A stretch of 64,000 bases of DNA from Acinetobacter sp. ANC 4862. GTDB taxonomy: Bacteria > Pseudomonadota > Gammaproteobacteria > Pseudomonadales > Moraxellaceae. Under the pieces are notes generated by a model, which had not been told where the DNA came from, made no database searches, and was given only the letters and a program-made list of their open reading frames with translations. Positions 7,957-20,536 of the stretch are shown here, piece after piece; the stretch's first letter is position 1; every line of letters starts with the position of its first letter. The stretch lies in the NCBI RefSeq assembly GCF_004336635.1, contig NZ_SJXH01000013.1, forward strand, positions 1-64,000. The letters run 5' to 3'. The translations under genes and the position numbers were made by a program.

Positions 7957-9852
7957 TTATTTCCCCACTACCTGAATCACGATCAAGATCATCAGTAAGA
8001 CCACTACACCGAGTGACATACTTGATGCGTATTCACGCAATGAACCTGTTTGACGTGAGCTTGTGAAGCTATGACCACCTTTAACAATGGCAGGAAGCAC
8101 TAACCACAAACCATCAATTGGATCACGACCTAAAATTTTCGCAATCAGCAAATATGGTTTTACAAATACGATGTTATACAACGCATCAAAACCAAGTGCA
8201 TTACGGCAAATATTGGCAAGACCCGCACCCAATGTAGTTTCTGCAAAAGCTTTAACTGCTTTATAAGCAAAGGCAAACAGGACCACGCCAACCACAAGAC
8301 CGGCAAGTGCAATACCCACTGCTGTATATTCAGCACCGTGTACACCCGCTTCAAGTGCTTCAGGAATAATAAACGCTGGAATTTTCGCAGAGTTTAAAAT
8401 TGCTTCTACTGGTGCTTTTAAGAAGTAAGCCAAACCAGTTGAAAGTACCGCCAAGATACCCAACGGCGCCCAATAAGTTGCACCTTTGATTTCGTGATAC
8501 GGTGTGTTTTCTTTACCAAAGAATACAACCCAGATTAAACGGAATGTATAGATTGAAGTTAAGAACGCACCAGCAACACCGACCCAGTACAAGCAGTTAT
8601 ATACAGGAAGATTTGCAATGTGGCTTTGTGCCCAAACTGCACCAAGGATCGCATCTTTCGAGAAGAAACCGATGGTTAAGAATGGAATGGCAGCCAACGC
8701 ACCGCCACCAATCGCGAAGCAGGCAAACAAGAATTTGTTATGTTTGAACAAGCCACCCATTTTGAAGATGTTTTGTTCATGGTGGTAAGCCAGAATCACC
8801 GCACCAGAAGACAAGAACAATAATGCCTTGAAGAATGCGTGTGAAAGCATGTGGAACAGACCTGCTTGGTATGCTTCAGCACCTACAGCCATAAACATAT
8901 AACCGAGCTGACTCATGGTTGAGTAAGCCAAGATACGTTTGATGTCGGTTTGAACCAATGCAGCAAAACCAGCAACAATCAATGTTACCGCACCCGTAAT
9001 CGAGATGAACATCATCACTTCAGGTGTCATTTCAAACACAGAGAACATACGGCAGCACAGGTAAATACCTGCGGTTACCATTGTCGCAGCATGAATCAAT
9101 GCAGAAACAGGTGTAGGACCTGCCATTGCATCGGCCAACCATGTTTGTAATGGAATTTGAGCAGATTTACCCGCAGCACCCAAGAACAACATTAACGATG
9201 TCCAAATTGCAAGTGAATGGTCACCTGCTAATACTTGAGGCGCATTGGCAACGATTGTCCCGATATGCAAAGTACCAAATTGTTGGTAAAGCAAGAACAA
9301 TGCGATCAGCAAGAATACGTCACCGATACGGGTTACAGTAAATGCCTTGATTGCCGCATAACCATTTTCAGGTTTTTGGTAGTAGTAACCAATCAGCAAG
9401 TATGAGCAAAGGCCCACGCCTTCCCAACCCAAGAACAATAACGCCAGGTTATCGCCCAATACCAGTAGCAACATGCTTGCTACGAACAGGTTGAAATAAG
9501 AGAAGAAACGTGCAAAGTCTTCATCACCATGCATGTACCATGATGCAAAGATGTGGATTAAGAAACCAACACCCGTCACCATGCCCATCATCAGTAATGA
9601 TAGACCATCTAAATGCAAGCTCATGCCCGGTGCTAAACCACCAACGTTGAACCAAGTCCAAAGATGTTGAACCTGAGCAACTGAGCCATTCTCGACAAAG
9701 CCCACACCAGCAATCAGTGCAAATAAAGCCGAAAGACCGACTGAACCTACCCCAATAATGGCTGCCACACTTTCAGGAAGCTTGTTACGCCCCGCCGCTA
9801 AAAGGATAAAACCAATGAGCGGAAATAATACTGTTAAATATAAATAACTCAT
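7957..9852 (-). CDS. nuoL: NADH-quinone oxidoreductase subunit L
   Basis: Largest antiporter-like subunit of complex I, carrying the long C-terminal lateral helix that runs along the membrane arm. At 631 residues it is slightly longer than E. coli NuoL (613). Recognisable parts include [40 protein letters not shown] and [15 protein letters not shown]. Its ATG overlaps the nuoK stop codon by four bases. Confidence 0.97.
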   Translation of the reverse strand: MSYLYLTVLFPLIGFILLAAGRNKLPESVAAIIGVGSVGLSALFALIAGVGFVENGSVAQVQHLWTWFNVGGLAPGMSLHLDGLSLLMMGMVTGVGFLIHIFASWYMHGDEDFARFFSYFNLFVASMLLLVLGDNLALLFLGWEGVGLCSYLLIGYYYQKPENGYAAIKAFTVTRIGDVFLLIALFLLYQQFGTLHIGTIVANAPQVLAGDHSLAIWTSLMLFLGAAGKSAQIPLQTWLADAMAGPTPVSALIHAATMVTAGIYLCCRMFSVFEMTPEVMMFISITGAVTLIVAGFAALVQTDIKRILAYSTMSQLGYMFMAVGAEAYQAGLFHMLSHAFFKALLFLSSGAVILAYHHEQNIFKMGGLFKHNKFLFACFAIGGGALAAIPFLTIGFFSKDAILGAVWAQSHIANLPVYNCLYWVGVAGAFLTSIYTFRLIWVVFFGKENTPYHEIKGATYWAPLGILAVLSTGLAYFLKAPVEAILNSAKIPAFIIPEALEAGVHGAEYTAVGIALAGLVVGVVLFAFAYKAVKAFAETTLGAGLANICRNALGFDALYNIVFVKPYLLIAKILGRDPIDGLWLVLPAIVKGGHSFTSSRQTGSLREYASSMSLGVVVLLMILIVIQVVGK

Positions 9853-10157
9853 CCGCGCATCTCACTAGCAGCATCCACATCCAAATGATGGAAGCGATGG
9901 TAGAACTGAAGGACGATCGCAAGACCAATACACGCCTCTGCAGCAGCAAGAGTTAAAATCAGGATGAACATGATTTGTCCATCTGGTTGTAACCATGCGC
10001 TACCCGCTAAAACAAACGCAAGTGCAGCTGCGTTCATCATCACTTCAAGGCTCATTAACATAAATAATAGGTTGCGTCGCACCATTACACCGTAAAAACC
10101 GAGTGCAAAAAGAATGGTTGCAACGATCAAACCATGTTCTAAAGGGATGTTGCCCAT
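9849..10157 (-). CDS. nuoK: NADH-quinone oxidoreductase subunit K
   Basis: Small membrane subunit (102 residues, three helices) that helps form the proton path between the hydrophilic arm and the antiporter subunits. The two buried glutamates are visible in [13 protein letters not shown] and [12 protein letters not shown]. It overlaps nuoJ at its start and nuoL at its end. Confidence 0.97.
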   Translation of the reverse strand: MGNIPLEHGLIVATILFALGFYGVMVRRNLLFMLMSLEVMMNAAALAFVLAGSAWLQPDGQIMFILILTLAAAEACIGLAIVLQFYHRFHHLDVDAASEMRG

Positions 10158-10678
10158 TATTCTTTTTCCTTTTCTGCACTTGGTTCACGTTTACCCAAAT
10201 GGAATGCAGCTACTAATGCAGCTAGCAATAACATCGCGGCAACTTCTACCAATAGTAAGTAGTGAGTAAAGAGCGCTGTACCAACAGCTTTAGGTCCAAT
10301 CACTTCTGTGCCCATGACAGGAGCAGCAGTTGTGTAATCTGAACCGAGCATCCAGACAAGCACTAAGCCCATCAGGAAACTCACCATTGCAGGATATGCC
10401 CATGCAGATGAAGTGAGCCACTTACGTTCCTGATCAACCGTATGTTGACCCAGATTCAGCATCATCACCACAAACACGAACAACACCATGATCGCGCCGG
10501 CATACACAATAATTTCCAGCGCACCAGCGAATGGTGCACCAACGATCATGAACATACCTGCAACAGCAAGCAGAGACACGATCAAGCTAAGCAATGCATG
10601 TACAGGATTCGCGTTAGTGACAACGCGAATCGTAGAGACAATGGCCACAAGTGCCATCAAATAAAATGGCCACATCAT
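10157..10678 (-). CDS. nuoJ: NADH-quinone oxidoreductase subunit J
   Basis: Membrane subunit of complex I (173 residues, five predicted helices). The family-typical [25 protein letters not shown] segment is present at about 50-75 (part quoted: [16 protein letters not shown]). It starts within the nuoI stop codon (four-base overlap) and ends at the nuoK start. Confidence 0.97.
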   Translation of the reverse strand: MMWPFYLMALVAIVSTIRVVTNANPVHALLSLIVSLLAVAGMFMIVGAPFAGALEIIVYAGAIMVLFVFVVMMLNLGQHTVDQERKWLTSSAWAYPAMVSFLMGLVLVWMLGSDYTTAAPVMGTEVIGPKAVGTALFTHYLLLVEVAAMLLLAALVAAFHLGKREPSAEKEKE

Positions 10679-11217
10679 GGTAATAAGCTCCGTACGTCAA
10701 CAGGTGCGCTTTCGCGTTGTGCTTGACCTTTCTCTTTACCTGCTACAGCCATACCGGTTACGCGGTAGAAGTTGTAGTCAGGATATTTACCAGGACCTGA
10801 AATGAGCAAGTTTTCTTTCTCATAGACCAAGTCTTGACGAACATATTCACCTAATTCGAAATCTGGTGTCATCTGAATTGCAGTCGTTGGACATGCTTCT
10901 TCACACATACCGCAGAAAATGCAACGAGAGAAGTTGATACGGAAAAATTCCGGATACCAACGACCATCTTCTTTTTCAGCTTTTTGTAATGAGATACAGC
11001 CCACCGGACAAGCAACCGCACATAAGTTACATGCAACACAGCGCTCTTCGCCATCTGGGTCACGTGTCAATACAATACGACCACGAAAACGCGGCGGAAC
11101 AATTTGTTCACCTGGTACTTCTGGATATAAAATGGTGTCACGTTTACGTGTCACGTGGCTGAAGACCATCCACAATGAACGTACGATTGACCCGAATCCA
11201 GCTAGAATTTTATACAT
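10675..11217 (-). CDS. nuoI: NADH-quinone oxidoreductase subunit I (ferredoxin-type)
   Basis: Peripheral subunit that carries clusters N6a and N6b and passes electrons to NuoB. The 180 residues contain two 4Fe-4S motifs, [15 protein letters not shown] and [14 protein letters not shown], each with a CxxCxxCxxxCP pattern. It lies 18 bases after nuoH and overlaps nuoJ by four bases. Confidence 0.97.
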   Translation of the reverse strand: MYKILAGFGSIVRSLWMVFSHVTRKRDTILYPEVPGEQIVPPRFRGRIVLTRDPDGEERCVACNLCAVACPVGCISLQKAEKEDGRWYPEFFRINFSRCIFCGMCEEACPTTAIQMTPDFELGEYVRQDLVYEKENLLISGPGKYPDYNFYRVTGMAVAGKEKGQAQRESAPVDVRSLLP

Positions 11218-11235
11218 TTTGTACTCCCTGCTGTC

Positions 11236-12252
11236 CTAGGCCTGATTCATCAGAATCACAGCACCAGTCACCAACAAGTTGACCAACGCCAAAGGCAAAC
11301 AAATCTTCCAACCAAAGTTCATCACCTGGTCATAACGTGGACGCATGAGTGAACCACGTGCCAAGACAAACATCATTACAAAGAATGCTGTTTTGATAAT
11401 GAACCAGAATACTGGTGGAATAAATGGAATTTCTAGGTTGAATGGCGCTAACCAACCACCAAAGAATAAAGTTACGATCAGTGCTGAAATAAGAACCACG
11501 TTGACATATTCTGCAACGAAGAACATACCCCATTTCATACCGCCGTATTCGACATGGTAACCTTCCGCCAATTCTTGTTCAGCTTCTGGTTGGTCAAATG
11601 GATGACGATGTGTTACCGCAACACCAGCAACAATAAAGATCAAGAAACCTAAGAATTGAGGAATAACAAACCAGACATCACGTTGTGCTTCAACAATCTC
11701 GCGCATGTTGAATGAACCCGCAATTGCGACCACACCCATCAGCGAGATCCCCAAGAACACTTCATAAGAAATGGTTTGAGCTGCAGAACGAAGACCACCC
11801 AATAACGCATATTTGTTATTTGAAGACCAGCCACCAAAAAGCACTGCGTACACTGCAATACCTGCCATTGCCATAAAGAACAATAGCCCGATACTCATGT
11901 CAGCAACACCAAGTGTTGGACTTACAGGAATCACCATGAACGAAAGTACCGCAGTTGCCATGGCAACTGCTGGTGCTAAACGGAAAGTGAGTTTGTCAGC
12001 AAACTTCGGTGTCCAATCTTCCTTAAACATGATTTTCAGCATGTCGGCAACGATTTGGAACATCCCCCCAGGACCAACACGGTTTGGACCGTAACGGTCT
12101 TGCCATAATGCAAGTAAACGACGTTCGATGAATGACATCAACGCAGCGACAAGCACCACCACAAGCAAGATCACAATCGCTTGAACCACAGAGTAAGCGA
12201 TTGGCCAGTTCTCAGCCCAAAGCGGTGTTTGACGTATTAATTCTTGTTCCAT
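11236..12252 (-). CDS. nuoH: NADH-quinone oxidoreductase subunit H
   Basis: Membrane subunit at the junction of the two arms; it forms much of the quinone-binding pocket. The 338 residues include the eight-helix pattern and conserved loops: [19 protein letters not shown] near the N-terminus and [20 protein letters not shown] in the middle, with the acidic residues implicated in coupling. It is 3 bases downstream of nuoG. Confidence 0.97.
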   Translation of the reverse strand: MEQELIRQTPLWAENWPIAYSVVQAIVILLVVVLVAALMSFIERRLLALWQDRYGPNRVGPGGMFQIVADMLKIMFKEDWTPKFADKLTFRLAPAVAMATAVLSFMVIPVSPTLGVADMSIGLLFFMAMAGIAVYAVLFGGWSSNNKYALLGGLRSAAQTISYEVFLGISLMGVVAIAGSFNMREIVEAQRDVWFVIPQFLGFLIFIVAGVAVTHRHPFDQPEAEQELAEGYHVEYGGMKWGMFFVAEYVNVVLISALIVTLFFGGWLAPFNLEIPFIPPVFWFIIKTAFFVMMFVLARGSLMRPRYDQVMNFGWKICLPLALVNLLVTGAVILMNQA

Positions 12253-12255
12253 GAA

Positions 12256-14940
12256 TTACACTCCTACCGCGACTGATACAGGCTCTGCAAGTGAAACAGT
12301 TGGTGCAAGACCAATTGGATAACCAATATAACCTGTAGGTAAATATTCAATCACTTGAACTGGAAGGCTAATGCTTGCCTCACCTGATTTCACAGTAATT
12401 TTTTGACCGTCTTGAACATTTAAACGTGCTGCATCCTGTTCACCCACTGCAAATACTGCTTCAGGAATACGCGATTCCATGGCAGGTGTTTTTACAGTGA
12501 ATTCACCAGAACCGAAAATGTGGTGCATCGGCACTAAACGGAAGCTTTCTGGATGCGCAACGACTGGCGTTGGTGCAACAAATGTACGTGCAGGACGTTT
12601 TTTCAGACGATCGAATAAACGAATGCCTGAATCACCACCTTTCAAGTGACCACCCACGTTGTCTTGGTATTTGTTCCAAGCTTGTGGAGAGTTCCAGCCT
12701 GCAGACCATGCAAACGGTACCAGTGACGATGGTGTTTCATTACCCACATAACCTTCCATAGAGAAAGTTAATGCAGAATCGATATCGATCGGTTGTTTTG
12801 GCTCATGTACAGATAACGGTGCACGCATTGCAGTACGACCTGAATAACGACGTGGTTCACGCGCAATTTTCAAGCCATGCACACGGAAGCCGGCATCTGG
12901 TGCTACATCTTGAATCGCTTCAAGTGCAGGAACATTTTTCGCAACCGATTCAATCACGTCATCCAGCAATGTCCATGAAATTGCCTTACCTTGTAAGCCA
13001 GTTTCAAGGGCATGTAACCAACGCCATGATTCTTTAATCGCATACTCTGGTTTGTAGTAGCTTGGGTCATACACTTGGTAGAAACGTTGTGCACGGCCTT
13101 CTTGGCTAACCACAGTACCATCACCTTCCGCGAAGCTTGCCGCTGAAAGTACAATCGATGCTTTCGCAACAGTTGCAGTTTCCGCATGATCAAGCACGAT
13201 CACATCTTGTGCTTTGGCAAATGCTGCATCTACTTGAGCTGCAGGTAAACGACGGTAAAGGTCATTTTCAACCACGATGATGGCATCGTAATCTTGAGCG
13301 AATGCCTGTTCTAAGCTTAAACCACCGAAGATTGCCAAGCCCATTGAGTTCACTTCAGGAACGGTCAATGTAAGACCCGCATTTGAACCAAGGTTTTGCG
13401 CAACTTGTGCAGCTGCTTCCATGATTGCAGGATCTTGCAAGCTTGTACCGGAGATGATCAATGGTTTTTTCGCAGCTTTTAATGTGTCAGCAATGCTTTG
13501 TGCAAATGCTTTCGCATCGTCATCCAAACCAGTGATGTTTTCACCAGCAACTGCCCCAGCAACCGCAAAGCCTAAACGCGCAATATCATTTGGAGAAGCA
13601 ACCACTTCACCTGTCGCAACATCAGACAAACGGGTTTGCGTCGCAGCAAGGATGTAAATCGGAGATTTCGCATCTTGACCAATACGTTGTACCGGTTCAG
13701 CCAACCACTCTTGAGTACGACGTTCTGCAGCCATTTCTTTGGCTTTATTTTTCGCAGCTTGGCGAACAGACAAGGCCATACGTGGTGCAGTTTGAGTTAA
13801 GTCTTCACCCAGAATCAACACAGCATCGTAGCTTTCGATTTCACGCATCGTCGGGTTATAAACACCCTCGGTTTGCATGATAGAGGCAGCAAGTTCAACC
13901 AGGTTTTGCTCTTTTTGAGCCAGACCTGTCGAGAAGTTGTCTTGACCGACTAACTCGCGAAGCGCGAAGTTCGATTCAAGAGATGCACGTGGAGAACCAA
14001 TACCCAATACTTTTTTGCCTTGGATACTTTCAATCACGGTATCAAGTGCCTGATCTACAGAAACTGTAGTCACGTTTTCACCTGAACGGAATTGCGGTTG
14101 ACGTGGACGATCTTCACGGTTTACATAACCCGTACCGAAACGACCTTTATCGCAAAGGAAGTATTGGTTAACGTCACCATTAAAGCGGTTTTCTACGCGA
14201 CGAAGTTCACCATAACGCTCACCCGGAGAGATGTTACAACCTGAAGAACAGCCTTGGCATATGCTTGGCGCATACTGCATGTCCCATTTACGATTATAGC
14301 GTTCTGAGTGAGTTTTGTCGGTAAATACACCTGTAGGACAGACTTCAGTCAGGTTACCCGAGAATTCCGATTCCAAAGTACCTGATTCTGGACGACCGAA
14401 GTAAACACGTGATGCGTTGGCATACACGCCGAAGTCCGTACCACCTGCGTAGTCTTTGTAATAACGCACACAACGGTAACACGCGATACAACGGTTCATT
14501 TCATGAGAAATGAATGAGCCTAGCTCCTGGTTGTAATGCGTACGTTTGGTGAAACGGTAACGACGACGGTCGTGCTGTGTCATTACAGTCATATCTTGTA
14601 AATGACAGTGACCACCCTCTTCACACACTGGACAGTCGTGTGGGTGGTTGGTCATCAAGAATTCAACAATCGAAGCACGGAAATCTTTCGCTTCTTTGTC
14701 TTCAATCGAGATGTAGGTATTGTCAGATGCAGGCGTCATACATGACATGACTAAACGACCACGCGTATCTTCTGGATTCGCGTACTGAGTCACGGCACAT
14801 TGACGGCAAGAGCCGACAGAACCTAAGGATGGATGCCAACAAAAGTACGGGATATCAATACCCAAAGACAAACATGCTTGCAGCAAGTTCTCTGAGCCAT
14901 TGACTTCATACGATTTGCCATCGACATGAATTGTAGCCAT
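12256..14940 (-). CDS. nuoG: NADH-quinone oxidoreductase subunit G
   Basis: Large iron-sulfur subunit of the NADH-oxidising arm. The N-terminal 2Fe-2S domain has cysteines at 34, 45, 48 and 67. It is followed by the His/Cys-ligated cluster segment [17 protein letters not shown], a ferredoxin-like [13 protein letters not shown], and [12 protein letters not shown]. The rest is a molybdopterin-oxidoreductase-like domain that does not bind a cofactor in this family. The 894 residues compare with about 908 in E. coli. Located 11 bases after nuoF. Confidence 0.96.
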   Translation of the reverse strand: MATIHVDGKSYEVNGSENLLQACLSLGIDIPYFCWHPSLGSVGSCRQCAVTQYANPEDTRGRLVMSCMTPASDNTYISIEDKEAKDFRASIVEFLMTNHPHDCPVCEEGGHCHLQDMTVMTQHDRRRYRFTKRTHYNQELGSFISHEMNRCIACYRCVRYYKDYAGGTDFGVYANASRVYFGRPESGTLESEFSGNLTEVCPTGVFTDKTHSERYNRKWDMQYAPSICQGCSSGCNISPGERYGELRRVENRFNGDVNQYFLCDKGRFGTGYVNREDRPRQPQFRSGENVTTVSVDQALDTVIESIQGKKVLGIGSPRASLESNFALRELVGQDNFSTGLAQKEQNLVELAASIMQTEGVYNPTMREIESYDAVLILGEDLTQTAPRMALSVRQAAKNKAKEMAAERRTQEWLAEPVQRIGQDAKSPIYILAATQTRLSDVATGEVVASPNDIARLGFAVAGAVAGENITGLDDDAKAFAQSIADTLKAAKKPLIISGTSLQDPAIMEAAAQVAQNLGSNAGLTLTVPEVNSMGLAIFGGLSLEQAFAQDYDAIIVVENDLYRRLPAAQVDAAFAKAQDVIVLDHAETATVAKASIVLSAASFAEGDGTVVSQEGRAQRFYQVYDPSYYKPEYAIKESWRWLHALETGLQGKAISWTLLDDVIESVAKNVPALEAIQDVAPDAGFRVHGLKIAREPRRYSGRTAMRAPLSVHEPKQPIDIDSALTFSMEGYVGNETPSSLVPFAWSAGWNSPQAWNKYQDNVGGHLKGGDSGIRLFDRLKKRPARTFVAPTPVVAHPESFRLVPMHHIFGSGEFTVKTPAMESRIPEAVFAVGEQDAARLNVQDGQKITVKSGEASISLPVQVIEYLPTGYIGYPIGLAPTVSLAEPVSVAVGV

Positions 14941-14951
14941 AGTCGAATTCC

Positions 14952-16280
14952 TTAAGCTTGTTCTACGTTGCTGGTTTGAGCGGCGGCATTGACTACCTTC
15001 GCTTCAAATTCGCCACGGAAATGTTTGAGTGCGCCCATAAGCGGTTCCATTGCACCTGGAGCGTGAGCACAGAAAGTCTTACCAATCCAAAGCTTACGAG
15101 TAAGTTCTTGTAAGTGATCGATATCTTCTTTCTTACCTGTACCATTTTCCAATGCTTTAAGCGCTTTAACCGCCCAAGGTAAACCATCACGGCAAGGCGT
15201 ACAGAAGCCACATGATTCACGCGCAAAGAATTCTTCAAGGTTACGTGTTGCTGAAACCATACACTGAGTTTCATCAACCACCATCAGCAAACAGGTCCCT
15301 AAACGTGAACCTGCTTTCATGATGCTTTCTGCATCCATTGGCAAGTCGATATGCTCTGCTGCCAAGAAGTCAGTAGAAGCACCGCCCGGTAACCATGCTT
15401 TTAATTTAAGACCATCACGCATACCACCGGCATGATCTTCAATCACTTCACGCGCTGTTGTACCAAATGGTAATTCCCATAGACCCGGGAATTTCACCTT
15501 ACCTGATGCACCATAAATTTTGGTGCCTGGATCTTTCGACTTACCCGCAGATAAGTTGATGTACCATTCAGGACCACGCAGCATGATTGCTGGTAAGTTG
15601 TTGTAGGTCTCTACGTTGTTGACAATCGTAGGACGACCCCAAGCACCTGCAACTTGCGGGAATGGCGGTTTGGTACGTGGATTGGCACGGCGACCTTCAA
15701 GCGAGTTAATCAATGCAGTTTCTTCACCGCAAATATAACGACCCGCACCGGTATGCACATGTAAATCAAAGTTCCAACCTGTTCCAAGGATATTGTCACC
15801 CAGGTAACCTTTGGCACGAACTTGCTCAAGCGCTTCGTTTAAATACTTCGCAGCTTCGATGTATTCACCACGGATGAAGATATAACCTTGAGTTGCTTCT
15901 AATGTATAAGCAGCAATCAACATCCCTTCGATCAATTGGTGTGGAAGATCTTCCATCAACAAACGGTCTTTAAAGGTACCCGGTTCCATTTCATCGGCAT
16001 TACAGATCAGGTAACGTGGACCACCATCATTTGGCGCCATCAACGACCATTTAATCCCTGCCGGGAAACCTGCACCACCACGACCTTTTACAGTTGCAGC
16101 TTTAACAACGTCAAGCACTTCAGCCGGTTTCATGGCAATGGCTTTTTTAAAGCCTGCATAACCTTCAAGCGCTTCGTAATCATCAGCATTACGAACATTG
16201 GCTTGTTTGCTTAAACGCCAAGTGAGTGGATGAGTTTCCGGGTTACCGTCACCGTAAATTGGTTTTGGTTCAGTATTCAT
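14952..16280 (-). CDS. nuoF: NADH-quinone oxidoreductase subunit F
   Basis: NADH-binding subunit, where hydride transfer to FMN takes place. The 442 residues show the nucleotide and FMN loop [15 protein letters not shown] (about 68-82), [19 protein letters not shown], and the N3 cluster ligands [11 protein letters not shown] with a later cysteine. It starts inside the nuoE stop codon (ATGA overlap). Confidence 0.97.
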   Translation of the reverse strand: MNTEPKPIYGDGNPETHPLTWRLSKQANVRNADDYEALEGYAGFKKAIAMKPAEVLDVVKAATVKGRGGAGFPAGIKWSLMAPNDGGPRYLICNADEMEPGTFKDRLLMEDLPHQLIEGMLIAAYTLEATQGYIFIRGEYIEAAKYLNEALEQVRAKGYLGDNILGTGWNFDLHVHTGAGRYICGEETALINSLEGRRANPRTKPPFPQVAGAWGRPTIVNNVETYNNLPAIMLRGPEWYINLSAGKSKDPGTKIYGASGKVKFPGLWELPFGTTAREVIEDHAGGMRDGLKLKAWLPGGASTDFLAAEHIDLPMDAESIMKAGSRLGTCLLMVVDETQCMVSATRNLEEFFARESCGFCTPCRDGLPWAVKALKALENGTGKKEDIDHLQELTRKLWIGKTFCAHAPGAMEPLMGALKHFRGEFEAKVVNAAAQTSNVEQA

Positions 16281-16786
16281 AGATACTTCTCCAATAACTG
16301 TTTAACCGAAGTCACTTCAACCAATCCGTGAGTGTCTTCATCAATCATTAAGGTTGGACCTTTGTCACAGTTACCTAAGCAGCAAATCGGCAGCAAGGTA
16401 AAACGACCATCAGCGGTGGTTTGACCAAACTGAATACCGAGTTCACGCTGGAACGCTTCAGCCAAAGTTTCTGCACCCATCAGGAAGCAAGCAATCGAGT
16501 CACATAACAAAATTACGTGACGACCAACAGGTTGGCGATAGATACGGTTATAGAACGTCGCAACGCCTTCTAAATCCGCAACACTCATAGAGAGCATTTG
16601 TGCAATCGCATTCATTTGCGCATCATCCACCCAACCATTACGGCGTTGAACGCATTTCAATGCATCCAAACATGCCGCACGCGGGTACGGATAATGTTCA
16701 ATGTGATGTTCGATATCGTGGATTTCTTCCGAAGTTAAAATCCCTTCAACATTCACACGTGGCTTTTTATCAGTCAAAATCATCAT
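16277..16786 (-). CDS. nuoE: NADH-quinone oxidoreductase subunit E
   Basis: Thioredoxin-fold subunit holding the off-path 2Fe-2S cluster N1a next to NuoF. The four ligand cysteines appear in [12 protein letters not shown] and [14 protein letters not shown]. The first M of the 169 residues is followed by a second ATG (MMILTDKK); either could be used. It lies 14 bases after nuoCD and overlaps nuoF by four bases. Confidence 0.96.
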   Translation of the reverse strand: MMILTDKKPRVNVEGILTSEEIHDIEHHIEHYPYPRAACLDALKCVQRRNGWVDDAQMNAIAQMLSMSVADLEGVATFYNRIYRQPVGRHVILLCDSIACFLMGAETLAEAFQRELGIQFGQTTADGRFTLLPICCLGNCDKGPTLMIDEDTHGLVEVTSVKQLLEKYL

Positions 16787-16800
16787 AATGCGTTTACCCC

Positions 16801-18588
16801 TTAGCGATCCACGTCAGCCATTACGACGTCAATTGTCGCTAAATAAATGATTAAGTCAGATACAAGACTGCCGTTAATCACAGAAGGCATTTGCTGTAAA
16901 TGGGTGAAAGTTGGTGTACGAATACGGGTACGATAACTCATGGTCGACTTGTCTGAAGTCAAGTAGTAGTTACTTGCACCTTTCACCACTTCTGCCATTA
17001 CAGATGCTTCACCTGCAGGCATTACAGGCCCCCATGACACGCTCAAGAAGTGCGTAATCAAGGTTTCAATATCTTGTAATGTCTTGTCTTTTGGCGGTGG
17101 AACAGCCAATGGATGATCCGCTTTATATGGACCAGAAGGCATGTTATCTAAACATTGCTGGATGATTTTGAGCGATTCTTCAATTTCACGGAAGTGAACA
17201 AGAACACGCGCATAAGCATCGCCTTCATACTCTAAAGGCACGTCGAAGTCGTAGTTTTCATAACCGCTATAAGGACGGTATTTACGAACGTCGAAATCAA
17301 TACCCGTAGCACGTAGACCAGTACCGGTTACACCCCAAGCCAATGCAGATTTTGCATCGTATTGCGCAACATTACGAGTACGACCAATAAATACAGAGTT
17401 TTTCAGCGCAGCAGTGTAGTACTCTTTCAAACGGCTTGGCATCCATTCGAGAATTTCACGAATAAGTTTTTGCCAGTTGTTTGGAAGGTCGTGCGCTGTA
17501 CCACCGATACGGAACCATGCCGGATGCATACGGTAACCCGTGATCGCTTCAATTGCGTCATAGATTTTTTGACGATCGGCGAACATATAGAATACAGGCG
17601 TCATACCGCCGGCATCTTGAATCGCAGTACCGATATACAACAAGTGGTTATTAATACGGAACAATTCAGACATCATGACACGGATACATTGCGCACGGTC
17701 AGGAACAGTGATTCCTGCCATTTGCTCTACGCCAAGAACGTAAGGCATGTTTTGCGCACAACCACCCAAGTAGTCAACACGGTCGGTATACGGAATGAAT
17801 GAATGCCAGGTTTGACGTTCAGCCATCTTTTCCACACCACGGTGGTGATAACCGATGTCAGGCACACAGTCTTTCACTTCTTCGCCATCTAACTGCAAAA
17901 TGACACGGAATGCACCGTGCGCAGATGGATGGTTCGGACCCAAGTTCAGGAACATGAAATCTTCATCGGCATTACCGCGTTTTAGACCCCAGTCTTCAGG
18001 AACAAAGCGCAAGTGTTCTTGCTCGAAATCCTGTTTTGCCTGGTTCTGCATATACGGGGTATATTCAGTGGCACGTGCAGAATATTCTTTACGAAGTGGG
18101 TGACCTTCCCAATAGGTTGGCAACAAGATACGACGGAGCATTGGATGCCCTTCGAAGTTAATGCCGAACATATCGTATGCTTCACGTTCGTACCAGTTGG
18201 CATTTGGCCAAATGTTGGTTGCTGTTGGAAGATTTACATCATTCTCATTCAACGCAACTTTAATACGAATATCACTGTTACGCTCTAGCGATAACAAATG
18301 ATAGAACACGGTGAAATCAGACGCAGGTAAACCGTCGCGGTGCGTACGTAAACGCTCATCTACCGCTGACAAGTCGAACAACATCACGTATGGACGTGAC
18401 ACTGTACGCAAGAACATTAAAACGTCTTGTACACGTGCGCGCTCAACCCAGACCGTTGGAAAATCTTCAAAGGTCGCTTGCACGTAGAAGTTCTCACCAA
18501 ACTTGGTTTTGAGCTCTTCTACAATTGCAAATGCTGGGCGTGAATCAACTGGAGTTGATTCTGGCATAGCAATGTCAGTTTCAGCCAT
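16801..18588 (-). CDS. nuoC: NADH-quinone oxidoreductase fused subunits C and D
   Basis: A single 595-residue chain joining NuoC (about 1-190; 30-kDa subunit fold, [20 protein letters not shown]) and NuoD (about 200-595; 49-kDa subunit, [22 protein letters not shown]). The fusion is normal for gammaproteobacteria. NuoD forms the quinone pocket together with NuoB and NuoH. It lies 88 bases downstream of nuoB, the largest spacer in the operon. Often named nuoCD. Confidence 0.97.
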   Translation of the reverse strand: MAETDIAMPESTPVDSRPAFAIVEELKTKFGENFYVQATFEDFPTVWVERARVQDVLMFLRTVSRPYVMLFDLSAVDERLRTHRDGLPASDFTVFYHLLSLERNSDIRIKVALNENDVNLPTATNIWPNANWYEREAYDMFGINFEGHPMLRRILLPTYWEGHPLRKEYSARATEYTPYMQNQAKQDFEQEHLRFVPEDWGLKRGNADEDFMFLNLGPNHPSAHGAFRVILQLDGEEVKDCVPDIGYHHRGVEKMAERQTWHSFIPYTDRVDYLGGCAQNMPYVLGVEQMAGITVPDRAQCIRVMMSELFRINNHLLYIGTAIQDAGGMTPVFYMFADRQKIYDAIEAITGYRMHPAWFRIGGTAHDLPNNWQKLIREILEWMPSRLKEYYTAALKNSVFIGRTRNVAQYDAKSALAWGVTGTGLRATGIDFDVRKYRPYSGYENYDFDVPLEYEGDAYARVLVHFREIEESLKIIQQCLDNMPSGPYKADHPLAVPPPKDKTLQDIETLITHFLSVSWGPVMPAGEASVMAEVVKGASNYYLTSDKSTMSYRTRIRTPTFTHLQQMPSVINGSLVSDLIIYLATIDVVMADVDR

Positions 18589-18676
18589 TGGCTTGGCTTC
18601 CTATTTAATACAAATTCAAGTCAACTTTAACGACAATTACACCCAGACCGGGTGCATCAATATTTCATCGTTAAAA

Positions 18677-19354
18677 TTATTTAATTTCATCCATAGAGCG
18701 TAAGTTTTTCACTGCAATACGTTCAGCATTCTTACGGTCACGTTCTGGCTGCATCTTTGGCTTATATACTGGCTGAAGATCATCACCAATTACCGCTGAA
18801 AGTGGACGGCGCTCTAATTGAATTTGGTCTTGTAACAACATTAATGCTTGCAACAATGCTTCAGGGCGTGGTGGGCAACCTGGGATGTACACATCGACAG
18901 GAATGATTTTATCCACACCTTGTACAACTGAATAAATGTCATACATGCCGCCAGAGTTTGCACAAGCACCCATTGAAATCACCCATTTAGGCTCTAACAT
19001 TTGCTCGTATAAACGCTGAATTACAGGGGCCATCTTCACGAAGCAAGTCCCTGCAACAATCATTAAATCCGCCTGACGCGGTGAAGCACGAATAACTTCG
19101 GCACCGAAACGTGACATATCATGCACACCGGTTAAGGTAGTTGCATATTCTACGTAACAGCATGATGTACCAAAGTTAAAAGGCCATACAGAGTTTTTAC
19201 GGCCCCAGTTTACAGCTGTGTGCATCACGTCCTCTAAACGAGTCATGAATACATTCTTATTCACTTCTTCTTCAAGCGGATCCGTAACGATCTGACGCTC
19301 CTGAAGTGGATATTGATCAGCATCCGGATTCGCACGGGTTAATGTATATTTCAT
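18677..19354 (-). CDS. nuoB: NADH-quinone oxidoreductase subunit B
   Basis: Holds cluster N2, the last iron-sulfur centre before quinone. The ligand cysteines are visible in [20 protein letters not shown] and [11 protein letters not shown]. The 225 residues match the E. coli subunit (220). It is 6 bases downstream of nuoA. Confidence 0.97.
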   Translation of the reverse strand: MKYTLTRANPDADQYPLQERQIVTDPLEEEVNKNVFMTRLEDVMHTAVNWGRKNSVWPFNFGTSCCYVEYATTLTGVHDMSRFGAEVIRASPRQADLMIVAGTCFVKMAPVIQRLYEQMLEPKWVISMGACANSGGMYDIYSVVQGVDKIIPVDVYIPGCPPRPEALLQALMLLQDQIQLERRPLSAVIGDDLQPVYKPKMQPERDRKNAERIAVKNLRSMDEIK

Positions 19355-19360
19355 CCCGAG

Positions 19361-19909
19361 TTACTCCTTAATAGATGATGTAGCCGGTGTTTTTGCTTTC
19401 ACACGACCAGAAGATTGAGCTGGAATTTGACCTGTAGGGTCCATGACCAACTCTTCGATGGAGTTAAAGCGAGTAATGTCTGCAAGGTTCATATTTGCTG
19501 AACCTATTTTCGGTTGCATAGCTGCTGATTTGCGGCGGTCCGTTGGCGCCCAGTTTAATGCACCTACAGAAATGGCATAAACCAAAGCAATCAATAAATC
19601 GACCACAAAAATAACAACAGTTGTAAACCCGAACCAACCTACCTCACGAACTGATGTAGCCCATGCGTAGAGATAAAGTGCTTCTAAGTCAAATACTACA
19701 AAGAAAATCGCCACCAAGTAGAACTTAGCAGACAAGCGGATGCGTGCTCCACCAGCACCTACCACACCTGACTCAAATTGCTCTTGCTTCGCACGGCCCC
19801 ATGACTTACCCCCAAGGAGTAAAGGAACTGTGAGCATAAAGACGCAAAGAAATGTAACGCCGATCACGAAGGCAATAATTGCCCAATCGTATGGAGTAAT
19901 GGCACTCAT
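19361..19909 (-). CDS. nuoA: NADH-quinone oxidoreductase subunit A
   Basis: First gene of the operon; a three-helix membrane subunit at the arm junction. The core includes FESGVVGAGGARIRLSAKFYLVAIFFVVFDLEALYLYAWA (key part FDLEALYLYAWA). At 182 residues it has a polar C-terminal tail of roughly 40 residues beyond the 147-residue E. coli protein; the tail has no recognisable motif. An AGGAG ribosome site lies about 9 bases ahead of the ATG. Confidence 0.95.
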   Translation of the reverse strand: MSAITPYDWAIIAFVIGVTFLCVFMLTVPLLLGGKSWGRAKQEQFESGVVGAGGARIRLSAKFYLVAIFFVVFDLEALYLYAWATSVREVGWFGFTTVVIFVVDLLIALVYAISVGALNWAPTDRRKSAAMQPKIGSANMNLADITRFNSIEELVMDPTGQIPAQSSGRVKAKTPATSSIKE

Positions 19910-20536
19910 GCGGGGATAACTCCTGGCAGGCCTAATTTATTAACAAAGAATGTATGTATTGGCCTTCAAATACACCAAACACAAAATTAATCCCGCCAAT
20001 TGTACCTGATTTATGATTTCACTTGCTAGCTTATAAGCCTTAGTCTTTAGGATGATTTTTTAATCATTTTGCCTTTTTTTCAAAGCTTAAGCCCTATTGT
20101 TTATCTAGCAATCGCTTTATTAAATCAAAAAAAGAAAAATGATTATTTTTTTCAAATTCATGAAATCCAGGTTTATATTTCCTAGAAAAATCCAAATTAT
20201 AGTGTCATCTGCTTATTCAAGCACATCTTCAATCAGCGCAAAACGATCAAATTTTGGCCCAATGTTTTTCTGGCTCCCATTCTCAAATCCAAATCATTGT
20301 TGTTTTATCTCTCCCCATAAAAATCAACACTTTTAGCAATGCGATGATAAATATGAGAACTCTTCTTAGTGTGTGATTTTTTTAAAGCACTACCACCTAT
20401 ATAAAGCAATAAACCCGACTTCGTAGTACATATTTTGTGTGTTTTTTTGCAACTCTAATGCATCTCATGATGATCTCCCCCCCTATTTATGCTATTCCTA
20501 TCTCTATTCGTAGAACAAAGAATAAGGAGCAAACAC
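19910..20536. other. AT-rich intergenic region between nuoA and a small hypothetical gene
   Basis: About 630 bp without an intact gene. It must hold the nuo promoter on the minus strand; a TACAAT -10-like box lies at 19999-20004 without a good -35. A short minus-strand open stretch at 20213-20293 has protein-like composition and may be gene debris. ATGATT-TTTT-AATCAT near 20050 can form a small hairpin. No RNA gene was recognised. Confidence 0.5.
20213..20293 (-). pseudogene. Possible 3' relic of a decayed gene
   Basis: Reading the minus strand, 26 codons ending in TAA give a C-terminus-like peptide containing SQKNIGPKFDRFALIEDVLE. The peptide is preceded immediately by TGA, and the same frame upstream (LWGEIKQQ) is again interrupted. 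The composition looks like real coding sequence, whereas the plus-strand frame is low-complexity. I cannot name the family. Confidence 0.25.

Noticed and set aside
4848-19909. Many open frames of 60-140 codons inside the nuo operon on the other strand
   Set aside because: They are shadows of strongly conserved nuo genes, with His/Gln-rich compositions typical of antisense frames.
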